Part shown: piece after piece, positions 8,035 to 16,523 of the stretch
How positions within the stretch are numbered: position 1 is the stretch's first letter
How the letters are laid out: each line of letters begins with the position of its first letter
Program-made: the position numbers and the translations under genes
Source of the DNA: an uncultured Tessaracoccus sp.
GTDB taxonomy: Bacteria; Actinomycetota; Actinomycetes; Propionibacteriales; Propionibacteriaceae
Assembly (NCBI RefSeq): GCF_947255005.1
Contig: NZ_CAMYFI010000019.1
Coordinates: forward strand, 1-42,717
Length of the DNA stretch: 42,717 nt
Reading direction: 5' to 3'
Notes under the pieces: model-generated
Database searches by the model: none
What the model saw: only the letters and a program-made list of their open reading frames with translations
What the model was told of the DNA's origin: nothing

Positions 8035-8938
8035 TGCCCGCGTTGTGCAGGAACTCCTCCATCCGCTGCATCGCCGCCGGGTCGACGTCGACGTGCGGAG
8101 CGTCCGCGTCGCCCTTCCAGAGTTCTGCAGTAGCTGCGAGCACCCGCTCGGCGCTCGCACGCTGTTCTGCGTCCTGCAGCGCGGGCACTTCCTTCGCGGT
8201 GGCGTCGATCGCCGCCTTGGGGTTGTCGACGATGCGCCGCTCGGCTTCGAGCATCCCGTCGACGATTGCCTGCACCCACGGCTCCTTCGCGCGCTTCTTG
8301 GTGGTGATGAGGCTCGGCCCCACGAGCACGGGCTTGGGCGCGATGGGCAACGAGGTCACGTCCATGCCCTGCTGCTCGAACTGCACGAGTTCGTTGTTCC
8401 TGAACCCGACGATGGCGTCCACCTTGCCCGTCGTGAGTGCCGCCACCGATGTGAACCCGATTTCCACCAGTTTCACGTCCTGCTCGGTAAGCCCTGCGGT
8501 ACCCAGCGCGGCCAGTGCAGCGTAGTAGCTGGAACCGAATCGCCCGGGAATGCCCAGTGATTTTCCGCGCAGATCCTCCAGCGACGACGCCTCTCCAGCG
8601 ATCATGATCTCGGCCGGGTAGCGCTGGTAGGCGGTAGCGACCACCTCGAGGTCGCCGGCGACGACGGCCTCATCGGCTGAGGCGAACACGATGTCCTCGC
8701 GCCCCAACTTCACCGCCTCGAACAGTCCTTCTTGTTCACCGTGGTGACGCAACGTCACATCCACGTTGCCGAACAGGCGTTCCTGCACGCCCAGGTAGAA
8801 CGGGCAGAACTGCACATTCGGGATGAACGTCAGGCCGACGGTGATGGCCTCGCGCTCAGCTGGCTGCTGCGACGGGCTACACGCGGCGAGCGTTGCCAAG
8901 CTCGTGCAGGCGATGAAGGTGCGGCGGTTGATGGTCAT
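8027..8938 (-). CDS. ribY: Riboflavin ABC transporter substrate-binding lipoprotein (NMT1/THI5-like)
   Basis: 303-residue extracytoplasmic binding protein. The ATG at 8938 carries AAGGAGAGGAC directly upstream and overlaps the ribX stop by four bases (ATGA). The N-terminus is a lipoprotein signal with Arg-Arg at 5-6 and lipobox LAAC (Cys20). The mature part is a type II binding protein of the NMT1/THI5 group (GLTFIPNVQFCPFYLGVQ; IPGRFGSSYYAAL). Such proteins bind thiamine precursors or riboflavin. Because the operon begins with an FMN riboswitch, not a TPP riboswitch, riboflavin is the likely ligand (RibXY type). The last 8 bases overlap the convergent membrane-protein gene. No ATPase gene lies beside it. 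Confidence 0.82.
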   Translation of the reverse strand: MTINRRTFIACTSLATLAACSPSQQPAEREAITVGLTFIPNVQFCPFYLGVQERLFGNVDVTLRHHGEQEGLFEAVKLGREDIVFASADEAVVAGDLEVVATAYQRYPAEIMIAGEASSLEDLRGKSLGIPGRFGSSYYAALAALGTAGLTEQDVKLVEIGFTSVAALTTGKVDAIVGFRNNELVQFEQQGMDVTSLPIAPKPVLVGPSLITTKKRAKEPWVQAIVDGMLEAERRIVDNPKAAIDATAKEVPALQDAEQRASAERVLAATAELWKGDADAPHVDVDPAAMQRMEEFLHNAGIK

Positions 8939-9744
8939 GTGTCCTCTCCTTGGACGCGGTTGGTGGCGGCTCGCTCGCACAGCGCGACGAGCCCGTAGAG
9001 CACCATGGCCACCGCTGAAATCCACACGATCACGGTGAATACTCCGACGGTGTCGGAGGCCTGTCGCGACAGCGTGAGCAGGGTGCCGAGCCCGGTGCCG
9101 CCCATGACGAATTCGCCGACGACGGCGCCCGTCATGCCCAGCACAGATCCGGCTCGGATGCCCGCCAGCACGGCGGGCGCGGCCATGGGGATCTCGACGG
9201 CGACGAGGCGCTGCCAGGGCGAGGCGCCGTCGAGCACGGCCTGTTCGAGGACGCGCATGTCGAGATGTCGGAACCCGACGACGGTGGTGGTCACCATCGG
9301 GAAGAACGCGACGATCGCACACAAACATGCGATCGGCACGGTGCCGTATCCGAGCCAGAGGACGAGGAGCGGGGCGATTGCGACGAGGGGCACGGTCTGC
9401 GACAGCGCCACCCACGGCTCAAACACCGACGCCAACCGGCGCGAGTGCGTGACGAGGATGCCGATCGTCACGGATGCGACGACCGCGATACCCACCCCCA
9501 GGAGGGCCGGACCCACCGTCGGCCACAAATATTGGGAGGCGACGCCGTTCACGGCCTGCTGCCCGACGCGGGTGGCCACGTCGATGGGGCTCGGCAGGAG
9601 CAGCGTCGGGACGAAGAGGCTCACTACCCACCAGCAGGCGACGATGACCACGCCCGAGATTGCGGGCACGACGATGCGCTCGGTATTGCTTCGGGGGCGC
9701 GAACGCGCGGGAAAGGCAGTCCAAAACCGCGATCTCGCTGCCAT
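8935..9744 (-). CDS. ribX: Riboflavin ABC transporter permease
   Basis: 269-residue BPD_transp_1 permease with about six membrane helices and an EAA-type loop (AVLDGASPWQRLVAVEIPMA) that contacts an ATPase. I chose the ATG at 9744, preceded by GAAGGGA, because the longer frame would start inside the conserved 3' part of the FMN riboswitch. It is first in the ribX-ribY operon, with ATGA coupling to ribY. RibX proteins form a riboflavin importer with RibY. The required ATP-binding subunit is missing here and must be encoded elsewhere or shared. Substrate assignment comes from the riboswitch. Confidence 0.82.
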   Translation of the reverse strand: MAARSRFWTAFPARSRPRSNTERIVVPAISGVVIVACWWVVSLFVPTLLLPSPIDVATRVGQQAVNGVASQYLWPTVGPALLGVGIAVVASVTIGILVTHSRRLASVFEPWVALSQTVPLVAIAPLLVLWLGYGTVPIACLCAIVAFFPMVTTTVVGFRHLDMRVLEQAVLDGASPWQRLVAVEIPMAAPAVLAGIRAGSVLGMTGAVVGEFVMGGTGLGTLLTLSRQASDTVGVFTVIVWISAVAMVLYGLVALCERAATNRVQGEDT

Positions 9745-9784
9745 CCGGCGTCCCTTCTTCCAATACCGGGGCAGCAAGCAAACA

Positions 9785-9801
9785 CGCGCCCTCAGGGCGC
9801 G
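9785..9801 (-). terminator. Terminator-like hairpin of the FMN riboswitch expression platform
   Basis: CGCGCCC-TGA-GGGCGCG forms a perfect 7-bp stem just after the aptamer on the minus strand, followed by the T-rich run TGTTTGCTTGCT. It lies between aptamer and ribX, the right place for FMN-dependent premature termination. The T tract is interrupted, so efficiency is uncertain. Confidence 0.55.
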
Positions 9802-9808
9802 AGCCGTT

Positions 9809-9938
9809 CGCATTCCTCCCATCCAGACTCTGACTGTCGGCCTCGGAGTTTCACCGAGTCAACCTGTTGCTGCGATACGCAGCGCGAGGGTCGCGGGCTG
9901 TCACCGCCGGTTCGGACTTTCACCGACCCCGGAATACG
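9809..9938 (-). ncRNA. FMN riboswitch (RFN element)
   Basis: The minus strand shows the conserved RFN blocks in order: GGTCGGTGAAAGTCCGAACC, CGGCGGTGACAGCCCGCGA, CGGTGAAACTCCGAGGCCGA, and AGTCTGGATGGGAGGA. The closing stem P1 pairs CGTATTCC (9931-9938) with GGAATGCG (9809-9816), including one G-U pair. It binds FMN and lowers expression of riboflavin synthesis or uptake genes. Here it leads into ribX-ribY, through a terminator-like hairpin at 9785-9801. Its 5' end is 36 bp after the glnE stop, so its promoter must lie in or near the end of glnE. Confidence 0.93.
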
Positions 9939-9973
9939 TGTCGCTCACTGTACCCCACCGCACCTCGGCGGCG

Positions 9974-12871
9974 TCACTCGCCCCAGAAGTAGCGCTCGAC
10001 GACGCCCACCGCCCGGCGCGCATGTCGTCGGGTGATCTCGACGAGCTCACTCGCGGGCCCGTCGATGCCCAGCAGCGTGTTGATGGCCGCGAGGTCTCTG
10101 GGGTCGGCGGGGAGCGCGTCGGCGGCGCGGCCACGCACGAGCATCACCGCGTTGCGAACCCTGCTGGCGTGGCGCCAGGCCTGCTCCAGCGCGTCCGCGT
10201 CGGCGGCTTCCAGGAACCCGAGCGAGCGGGCTGCGTCGAGGGCCGTGAGCGTCGACGTGGTTTGTAGCTCGGGGTGCGCATGGCCGTGCTGGAGCTGCAG
10301 CAATTGCACGGTCCATTCGATGTCAGCCAACCCGCCCGGGCCGAGTTTGAGATGCCGGTCGCGGTCGATGCCGCGCGGGATGCGTTCGCATTCCATGCGC
10401 GATTTCAGCCGCCGGATCTCCATCACCTCCGACGGCGTGAGCCCTTGGTGTGGGTACCGATACGGGCCGGCGTCGTCGAGCAGCTGCGCAACGAGCGCAG
10501 TACTGCCTGCGCCGTGCCGGGCGCGTAGGAGCATCTGCCGCTCCCACGTCTCGGCCCATCGCTCGTAGTAGGCACGATATGAGGCCACAGTGCGCACCTG
10601 CGGGCCGCTCTTCCCGCCGGGGCGGAGGTCGGAGTCCAGGGTCAACCCGTGGTCTGGGCCGGGACGCCCCAGGATCTCAGCGACGCGGCGCACGATCTTC
10701 GTCGCAGCCTCCAAGCCGGCGGCGTCAGTGTCGTCGGGCACCACGAACATCGCGTCCAGGTCTGACGAGTAGCTCATCTCCGTGCCGCCCCAGCGCCCGA
10801 GCGCGACGACGCCCAGATCCGGCGCGGTGTGTTCGCCTCGGGCGATGTCCAGCGCCGCCTCGAGCGTCGCGTCCGCCAGCGATGAGAGCGCCTCGCCGCA
10901 TTGGACGATGTCGACTCCGCCCAGCACGTCGCTGATGGCGATGCGGGCGAGCTCCGAGCGCCGCAGCGCGCGCATGGATGCGACGGCGCGCTCAGCGTCA
11001 TCGTGGCGGGCGGCAACGTTCTTGAACGCGGCGACGAGCTCGTCGCGGGAACGGGGCTGAAGGTCGTCGTCAGAGGCGAGCAGCCGCACGGTTTGCGGCA
11101 CTCGCTGCAGCAGGGCGACGGCAAAGCGGCTGGTAGAGGCAACCGTCGCGAACCGTCTAGCCATGTAGCCCTCGTCGCGCAGGGCGCGCAGGTACCAGCT
11201 CTCCTCCCCTAGCGCTTCTGAGAGCTGCCGAAATGAGAGCAACCCGAAGTCAGGGTTCGGCCCGTCGGCGATCCATTCGAGTATGGCCGGCATGAGGTGC
11301 CGACGGATTTCCGCCGCCCGCGAGTTGCCCGTCGTGAGGGCCTCGATGTGGGTGAGCGCAGCGCGGGGGTCGAGGAACCCAAGTGCCTTTGCTCGTGCTC
11401 GGGCAGCGTCTTGGCTGAGCAGCGCACCCGACGGTGAATGTGCCACCACGTCGAGCAACGGTGAGAAGAAGATGCGCTGCCGCAAGCGCCGCACCTCACG
11501 TCGGGTGGTCTTCCACAGCTCCCACACGTCCGGCACCCGTGCGGTGCGCGAGAGCTCCGCGCACGGGCTGGCGTCGTCGGGCAGGAGGTGGGTGCGTCGC
11601 AGTCGGGCGAGCTGGATGCGGTGCTCAATCACGCGCTGGATGCGGTAGTCCTGCGCGAGCTTGGCGCCGTCGTCGCGCCCGATATAGCCGTGAGCGACGA
11701 GCGCCTCGAGTCCTTCGAGCGTGCCGCTGCAGCGGAGGCATTCGTCGGAAGTGCCGTGCACGAGCTGCAGGAGCTGCACGGAGAACTCGGTGTCGCGTAG
11801 GCCGCCGCTGGAGAGTTTGATGTCGCGGTCGGCTTGCGATTTCGGGATGAGCGAGATGACGCGCTCGCGCATTGCGCGTATCTCAGGGAGGAAGCCGTCG
11901 GTGTGGGCGACCTGCCAGACCTTGGGCGCGAGCATGTCGACAAACGCCTGCCCGAGTTGCAGGTCGCCTGCGGCGGGGCGGGCCTTTAGCATGGCCTGGA
12001 ACTCCCAGGGCTTGGCCCAGCGTTCGTAGTAGTGGCGGCATGATTCGAGCGTGCGCACCAGCGGCCCGGCTTTGCCTTCCGGGCGCAGCGCGGCGTCGAT
12101 GGTCCAGATGGTGCCGAAGCTGGTGTGGGCGGAACAGATGCGCGCTTGGGCCGCCGCGATGCGCGTGGCAACGGCGAGGGCGTGGTCGGTGGACACGTCA
12201 TCGCGGGCCGGTTCTGCAACGTAGAGTACGTCCACGTCCGAGAGATAGTTGAGCTCTTGGGCACCCGTTTTGCCGAGCGCGATCACCGCGAGTTTCGCGT
12301 CAGCCCACTGCGGCACCTCGGCGCGCGCGAGGGCGAGCGACGTGTCGAGCACGGCGTCGGCCACGTGCGTCAGCTCGCGCGTGATGTCGGCGAGGAGCGC
12401 CGTCGGGTCTTGTGCTTCGAGGTCTCGCGCGGCGATGAGCGTGAGCGCGGCCCTGTTAGCCCGGCGCAGTTCGTCCGCGGTGCCGGCGCAAGCACCATCG
12501 ACGATGGGTAGGCGCTCAGCGAAAAAGTGGCGCCAGTCGTCGGAGGTGCGCGGTTGCGGGGGGTCGCGTAGAAGCTCGAGCAGATCTTCTTCGCGTCCGA
12601 GCGCCGTGGCTAACACCGACGATGCGCCGGCAACGAGGAGCATCCGTCGCACCCAATCCACGTCGCCCAGCAGCTCGCCCTGCCATCCGGTCTGCACGAT
12701 GGCGTCGAGGGTGCGGAGGGCACTGAGGCGATCACCTACCGGGGAGAACCAGTCGAGATCCACTTTGGCTCGGATGTCGTCCGGCCAGGACTGCCAGATG
12801 CGCGCGGCAGAAGTAGGTTGGGAGAATCCTCGCCGCGCAAACTCAGCCTGGGGTGAGTGGAGCCGCGCCAT
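9974..12871 (-). CDS. glnE: Bifunctional glutamine synthetase adenylyltransferase/deadenylase
   Basis: 965-residue enzyme with two nucleotidyltransferase halves that attach AMP to, and remove it from, glutamine synthetase in response to nitrogen status. The N-terminal domain (deadenylylating in the E. coli enzyme) has GKTGAQELNYLSDVDVLYV at about 200-218. The C-terminal domain (adenylylating) has LGRWGGTEMSYSSDLDAMFV at 691-710. Both carry the DxD metal motif, and each is followed by a helical GlnD-linked segment. Length is normal for actinobacterial GlnE. It is followed by the FMN riboswitch of ribX and lies near glnA2, a common actinobacterial neighbourhood. A TAGACT box ends 6 bases before the ATG and there is no ribosome binding site, so the mRNA is probably leaderless. 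Confidence 0.95.
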   Translation of the reverse strand: MARLHSPQAEFARRGFSQPTSAARIWQSWPDDIRAKVDLDWFSPVGDRLSALRTLDAIVQTGWQGELLGDVDWVRRMLLVAGASSVLATALGREEDLLELLRDPPQPRTSDDWRHFFAERLPIVDGACAGTADELRRANRAALTLIAARDLEAQDPTALLADITRELTHVADAVLDTSLALARAEVPQWADAKLAVIALGKTGAQELNYLSDVDVLYVAEPARDDVSTDHALAVATRIAAAQARICSAHTSFGTIWTIDAALRPEGKAGPLVRTLESCRHYYERWAKPWEFQAMLKARPAAGDLQLGQAFVDMLAPKVWQVAHTDGFLPEIRAMRERVISLIPKSQADRDIKLSSGGLRDTEFSVQLLQLVHGTSDECLRCSGTLEGLEALVAHGYIGRDDGAKLAQDYRIQRVIEHRIQLARLRRTHLLPDDASPCAELSRTARVPDVWELWKTTRREVRRLRQRIFFSPLLDVVAHSPSGALLSQDAARARAKALGFLDPRAALTHIEALTTGNSRAAEIRRHLMPAILEWIADGPNPDFGLLSFRQLSEALGEESWYLRALRDEGYMARRFATVASTSRFAVALLQRVPQTVRLLASDDDLQPRSRDELVAAFKNVAARHDDAERAVASMRALRRSELARIAISDVLGGVDIVQCGEALSSLADATLEAALDIARGEHTAPDLGVVALGRWGGTEMSYSSDLDAMFVVPDDTDAAGLEAATKIVRRVAEILGRPGPDHGLTLDSDLRPGGKSGPQVRTVASYRAYYERWAETWERQMLLRARHGAGSTALVAQLLDDAGPYRYPHQGLTPSEVMEIRRLKSRMECERIPRGIDRDRHLKLGPGGLADIEWTVQLLQLQHGHAHPELQTTSTLTALDAARSLGFLEAADADALEQAWRHASRVRNAVMLVRGRAADALPADPRDLAAINTLLGIDGPASELVEITRRHARRAVGVVERYFWGE

Positions 12872-12877
12872 GTAAGG

Positions 12878-12883
12878 AGTCTA
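12878..12883 (-). promoter_or_regulatory. -10 box of glnE, leaderless arrangement
   Basis: TAGACT on the minus strand with 6 bases to the ATG at 12871. Transcription would begin at or next to the start codon. Confidence 0.5.
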
Positions 12884-12918
12884 CGTCCCTCGACGCGTCG
12901 GCTACAGTCGTGGCCGGC

Positions 12919-12924
12919 TAGGCT
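12919..12924 (+). promoter_or_regulatory. -10 box of the SCP-type gene, leaderless arrangement
   Basis: TAGGCT, 6 bases before the ATG at 12931; no ribosome binding site in between. The 59-bp gap between glnE and this gene therefore holds two divergent start-proximal promoters. Confidence 0.5.
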
Positions 12925-12930
12925 CGATGC

Positions 12931-13350
12931 ATGTTTCGCCCCACCGATACCGTCACGCAAGCGCTCCGCCCCCTCGTGGATGAACGCGATCTTGATGCGG
13001 AACTGTCGGCGAAACGCCCCGACCTGACGCAGCTGCTGCTGGGGGCGGCGTCGGAACACGAAGAGCTGCCGCGCACACTCGTCGCAGCCGCCACGCGCGC
13101 GGCGTGTGGACTGCTGGGTGAGCGGTTCGGCGGCCACGCCATCGAGTTGCGCGTGCCGCCATTTGCGGCAGTGCAGTTGAGCTTCGGCTCCGGCCCGCGG
13201 CACACGCGCGGCACTCCGCCCAACGTCGTCGAGATTGAGCCGACGGTATTTCTCGCCCTCCTCACGGGTCGAGTGGCCTATGCCGACGCCCCGGTTCGGG
13301 CGTCAGGGGCCCACGCACACGAGGTGGCGCAAGCCTTTCCGCTCACATGA
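12931..13350 (+). CDS. Sterol carrier family protein (SCP2-like, actinobacterial)
   Basis: 139-residue cytosolic protein of the small actinobacterial group annotated as sterol carrier family protein. The recognisable core is LRVPPFAAVQ, then GPRHTRGTPPNVVE, then TVFLALLTGRVAYADA, covering about residues 72-125. In related proteins this fold binds hydrophobic ligands; the physiological role in this group is not established. The start ATG at 12931 follows a TAGGCT -10 box by 6 bases and appears leaderless. The gene is divergent from glnE, and its last 8 bases overlap the end of glnA2, so it sits inside the nitrogen-control neighbourhood. A functional link is unproven. Confidence 0.75.
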   Translation: MFRPTDTVTQALRPLVDERDLDAELSAKRPDLTQLLLGAASEHEELPRTLVAAATRAACGLLGERFGGHAIELRVPPFAAVQLSFGSGPRHTRGTPPNVVEIEPTVFLALLTGRVAYADAPVRASGAHAHEVAQAFPLT

Positions 13351-14671
13351 CGGCGATGTTTTGGTCGATCTCCCATTGCGAGGTTTGGCGGCGGTAGTCC
13401 TCGAATTCCTCGTGCTTGTTGCGCAGGAAGTGCTCGAAGACGTGCTCACCGAGGGTGTCCGCGACGAGTTCCGAGCTCTCCATCGCCCGCAGCGCGCCGT
13501 CGAGATTGCGGGGTAGCTCGTCGATGCCCAGCGCCTGGCGTTCGCGACGAGACAGCGTCCACACCGCTTCTTCCGCCTCCGCAGGCAGGGGGTATTCGCC
13601 CTCGATACCCTGCAGCCCTGCACGAAGCAGGAGGGCGTACGCGAGGTAGGGATTCGCGGCGGAGTCGATCGCCCGGTACTCCACGCGAGCGCTCGACGCC
13701 TTGCCCGGAGTCCACTGCGGAACGCGCACGAGGGCGGAGCGGTTGGCCCTGCCCCAGCACACGTAGCCCGGCGCCTCGTCGCCTGCAGCTAGGCGCTTGT
13801 AGGAGTTCACCCACTGGTTCGTCGCTGCCGTGATCTCGGGGGAATGGCGCAGCAACCCCGCGATGAAATGCCGCCCCACCTTCGACAGCTGGTACTCGTC
13901 GGCGGCGTCGAAAAATGCGTTCGTGTCACCCTCGAACAGCGATAGGTGCGAGTGCATGCCGGAACCCGGATACTGCGTGAATGGCTTCGGCATGAACGTG
14001 GCGTGGAGCCCTCGCGAGGCTGCGGCCTCGCGCACCGCCACGCGAAACGACATGATGTTGTCGGCCATGGTGAGTGCGTCGGCATGCCGCAGGTCGATCT
14101 CGTGCTGCCCGGGCGCACCTTCGTGGTGGCTGAATTCCACAGAAATACCCATGTTCTCGAGCCCAAGAATGGCCTCGCGGCGCACGTCGTTGGCTCTGCT
14201 GAGGGTGGTGTGGTCGAAGTATCCACCGTTGTCGAAAGGTACTGGCGGGTTGAGCTGGCTCAGCACGAAGAACTCGATCTCGGGGTGTACCTGCAGGCTG
14301 AACCCGGCCTCGGCGGCTTTGTCGACGGCACGTTTCAGCACGTAGCGTGGGTCGGCGAAGCTCGGGGACCCGTCGCGGAGCCGAACATCGCAAAACATGC
14401 GTGCCGTGACGAGGCCGGATTCGGTCATCCACGGCAGCACTTGGAAGGTGGAGGGGTCTGGGTGGGCCACCATGTCGGCCTCGTACACGCGGGCAAAACC
14501 TTCGATGGCCGAGCCGTCGAAACCGACGCCCTCCGCGAGCGCCACCTCAACCTCGCCCGGACCGATAGCCACCGATTTCAGGTTGCCCACCACGTCGGTG
14601 AACCACAGCAGGATGAATCGGACCTGACGCTCCTCAATGAGTCGGAATACGGTTTCGGCCTGAATGTCCAT
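13343..14671 (-). CDS. glnA2: Type I glutamine synthetase, GlnA2-like
   Basis: 442-residue enzyme that condenses glutamate, ammonia and ATP to glutamine; forms dodecamers. I take the ATG at 14671 (MDIQAETVFRLIEE), which matches the family N-terminus; a TTG 60 bases upstream only adds an atypical tail. Seen: GVGFDGSAIEGFARVYEADM (beta-grasp end), EIEFF with an active-site Glu, the ATP and metal loop FMPKPFTQYPGSGMHSHLSL, and NRSALVRVP. The adenylylation-site NLY sequence of GSI-beta enzymes is absent from the C-terminal part, so GlnE probably acts on another GlnA in this organism. Actinobacterial GlnA2 proteins sit next to glnE as here. The 3' end overlaps the SCP-type gene by 8 bases. No good ribosome binding site is seen. 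Confidence 0.93.
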   Translation of the reverse strand: MDIQAETVFRLIEERQVRFILLWFTDVVGNLKSVAIGPGEVEVALAEGVGFDGSAIEGFARVYEADMVAHPDPSTFQVLPWMTESGLVTARMFCDVRLRDGSPSFADPRYVLKRAVDKAAEAGFSLQVHPEIEFFVLSQLNPPVPFDNGGYFDHTTLSRANDVRREAILGLENMGISVEFSHHEGAPGQHEIDLRHADALTMADNIMSFRVAVREAAASRGLHATFMPKPFTQYPGSGMHSHLSLFEGDTNAFFDAADEYQLSKVGRHFIAGLLRHSPEITAATNQWVNSYKRLAAGDEAPGYVCWGRANRSALVRVPQWTPGKASSARVEYRAIDSAANPYLAYALLLRAGLQGIEGEYPLPAEAEEAVWTLSRRERQALGIDELPRNLDGALRAMESSELVADTLGEHVFEHFLRNKHEEFEDYRRQTSQWEIDQNIAVM

Positions 14672-14732
14672 GGGCTCAAGTGTGCCGTACGGCGCACCGT
14701 CGCCATGCCCGAACCACGGTTTGTTGGACAAC

Positions 14733-14738
14733 TACACT
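14733..14738 (+). promoter_or_regulatory. -10 box of the DUF2510 gene, leaderless arrangement
   Basis: TACACT, 7 bases before the ATG at 14746, with no ribosome binding site. The 74-bp gap to glnA2 is divergent. Confidence 0.45.
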
Positions 14739-14745
14739 GCGGGGT

Positions 14746-15573
14746 ATGAGCAAGCCCGGATGGTACCCAAACCCGGAAGGCCGCGGTAAGCCGCGGTACT
14801 GGGATGGTGCCCAATGGCACGACGAGAAGCCCCAGAAGTCGTCGCCGGCGGGTTGGGTCGTCGGTGGGTTGCTGCTGATCGCGACAGTGATCGTCGTACT
14901 GGTGCTGCAGCCTTCGAGCATCATGAAGCCTCTCGCTGCGCCGCCCGAAGATACCCGCTCCGACCGCCCGAGCGTGAAACCCTGGGACGAGCGCACTCGA
15001 GAGCCCGACGAGCCGGCCCCCACCGATGACGGCGGCGCCAGACCTGAAGACTGCCCCACCGTCGGTTACCCGACGAGCGAGGTGGACGCGAGCGGACTGT
15101 TGCACGGCGGCGGGCTCACCGTCGTGGCTCCGACGACCAATGGTTGGCGCAATGAGCCCACCTACATGCCGTGGATGGCGGAGCAAAACTCGGTGACGAG
15201 GCAGATCGTGCCGGGCTGGGTGGCGTCAATGGACATCGGTACGGTGCGCGCCGAGGACGGGTTCCGCAACCCGAAGCAGGCTGCGGCAGCGATGGTGTCA
15301 TGCATGGCGTCGTCGTGGATGTACAGCGGCTTCACCGGACGCGAAGACCTGGTCAATGAGCAGGCCGAGGTTGGAGGCGTGACAGGTTGGCACATTCAGA
15401 CGAATATCTACGTCGACAGGGAGGATGGCATCGAGGGCGACCTGCTGGATGTGTACGTCTTCGACCTGGGGCGTGAGGGCGAGCTCAGCGTGGTGGCTGG
15501 CTGCGCGACCATCGACGACGCCGCCTCCATCGAGGAGGTTCGCCAGTCGCTCGACAGCATCGCCGTCGAGTGA
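14746..15573 (+). CDS. DUF2510-domain membrane-anchored protein
   Basis: 275-residue protein of unknown function. Residues 2-28 form a DUF2510 module (PGWYPNP ... RYWDGAQWHD), a short Trp-rich cytoplasmic domain common in actinobacterial envelope proteins. One membrane helix follows (about 35-55, WVVGGLLLIATVIVVLVL), then a Pro/Asp/Glu-rich linker and a roughly 180-residue outer domain. That outer domain has a few Cys that could pair (CPTVGYP, MVSCMASSW, VVAGCATI). The ATG at 14746 is chosen because the DUF2510 motif starts at once and a TACACT box stands 7 bases upstream. It sits between glnA2 (divergent) and map (30 bp downstream, same strand). I do not recognise the outer domain. Confidence 0.8.
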   Translation: MSKPGWYPNPEGRGKPRYWDGAQWHDEKPQKSSPAGWVVGGLLLIATVIVVLVLQPSSIMKPLAAPPEDTRSDRPSVKPWDERTREPDEPAPTDDGGARPEDCPTVGYPTSEVDASGLLHGGGLTVVAPTTNGWRNEPTYMPWMAEQNSVTRQIVPGWVASMDIGTVRAEDGFRNPKQAAAAMVSCMASSWMYSGFTGREDLVNEQAEVGGVTGWHIQTNIYVDREDGIEGDLLDVYVFDLGREGELSVVAGCATIDDAASIEEVRQSLDSIAVE

Positions 15574-15591
15574 GTCGCCCGGGTCAAGCGC

Positions 15592-15597
15592 TAGGGT
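15592..15597 (+). promoter_or_regulatory. -10 box of map, leaderless arrangement
   Basis: TAGGGT, 6 bases before the GTG at 15604; no ribosome binding site. Confidence 0.5.
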
Positions 15598-15603
15598 GAA
15601 TCT

Positions 15604-16449
15604 GTGAGCATTATTACCCCGCATACCGTCTCCCCCGTCCGCCCAGTTCCCGCGTCGATCACCCGCCCGGAGTACGTCGGCAAGGAAGGGCCAACCCCAT
15701 ACACCGGTTCGCATGTGCAGTCCGACGACGTAATCGAACGCATGCGGGTGGCGGGCAAGATTGCTCACGACGCGATGCACGAAGCTGGGAAGGCCGTCGC
15801 GCCCGGGGTTACCACCGATGAGCTCGACCGCATCGCGCACGAGTACATGCTCGACCACCACGCCTACCCCTCTTCGTTGGGCTACCGCGGTTTTCCGAAG
15901 TCGATCTGCACGTCGGTGAACGAAGTTATTTGCCACGGTATTCCGGATAGCCGCCCGCTCGAGGACGGCGACATCGTGAAGATCGATTGCACCGCGTTCT
16001 ACGACGGTGTCCACGGTGACAACTGCTACACCTTCCTGTGTGGCGACGTGTCTGAGGAGCACAAGCTGCTCGTCGAACGCACGCAGGAGGCGCTCAACCG
16101 TGGCATTAAGGCCGTGAAGCCCGGGCGGCCGATGTCCGTGATTGGGCGAGTGATCGAAAGCTACGCCAAGCGCTTCGGGTATGGCGTGGTGCGCGACTAC
16201 ACCGGCCACGGCGTGCACACGCAGTTCCACTCCGGGCTCGTGGTGCTGCACTACGACGAGCCACGTCTGGCCACGCGCATGGAGCCGGGCATGACCTTCA
16301 CCATCGAGCCGATGCTCACGCTCGGCAACTACGAGTCGGAGGTGTGGGACGACGACTGGACCGTCACCACCCTCGACAAGTCGTGGTGCGCCCAGTTCGA
16401 GCAGACCCTGGTCGTCACCGACGATGGAGCCGAAATCCTCACCGCCTGA
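15604..16449 (+). CDS. map: Type I methionine aminopeptidase
   Basis: 281-residue dimetal enzyme that removes the initiator methionine from nascent proteins. All five metal ligands are present: Asp128 and Asp139 (KIDCTAFYDGVHGDN), His202 (TGHGVH), Glu235 (FTIEP) and Glu266 (AQFEQT). A substrate-side His lies in VICHGIPD. An N-terminal extension of about 35 residues with a PxxP-like stretch precedes the catalytic domain, as in the longer actinobacterial MetAP. Start is GTG at 15604, placed 6 bases after a TAGGGT box and so probably leaderless. The gene is followed by a repeat-rich stretch, including an 83-bp inverted repeat that could end its transcript. Confidence 0.96.
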   Translation: MSIITPHTVSPVRPVPASITRPEYVGKEGPTPYTGSHVQSDDVIERMRVAGKIAHDAMHEAGKAVAPGVTTDELDRIAHEYMLDHHAYPSSLGYRGFPKSICTSVNEVICHGIPDSRPLEDGDIVKIDCTAFYDGVHGDNCYTFLCGDVSEEHKLLVERTQEALNRGIKAVKPGRPMSVIGRVIESYAKRFGYGVVRDYTGHGVHTQFHSGLVVLHYDEPRLATRMEPGMTFTIEPMLTLGNYESEVWDDDWTVTTLDKSWCAQFEQTLVVTDDGAEILTA

Positions 16450-16523
16450 GCCGCTCCCGACGCTCGCCTCCGCCTCCCGGTCATCGAGTAGCGGCGAAGC
16501 CGTGTATCGAGATGCACCAAACA

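Noticed and set aside
8027..9938. Thiamine (HMP) transporter with TPP riboswitch
   Set aside because: The NMT1-like binding protein suggested this, but the leader has the RFN consensus and lacks the thi-box sequence, so riboflavin is preferred.
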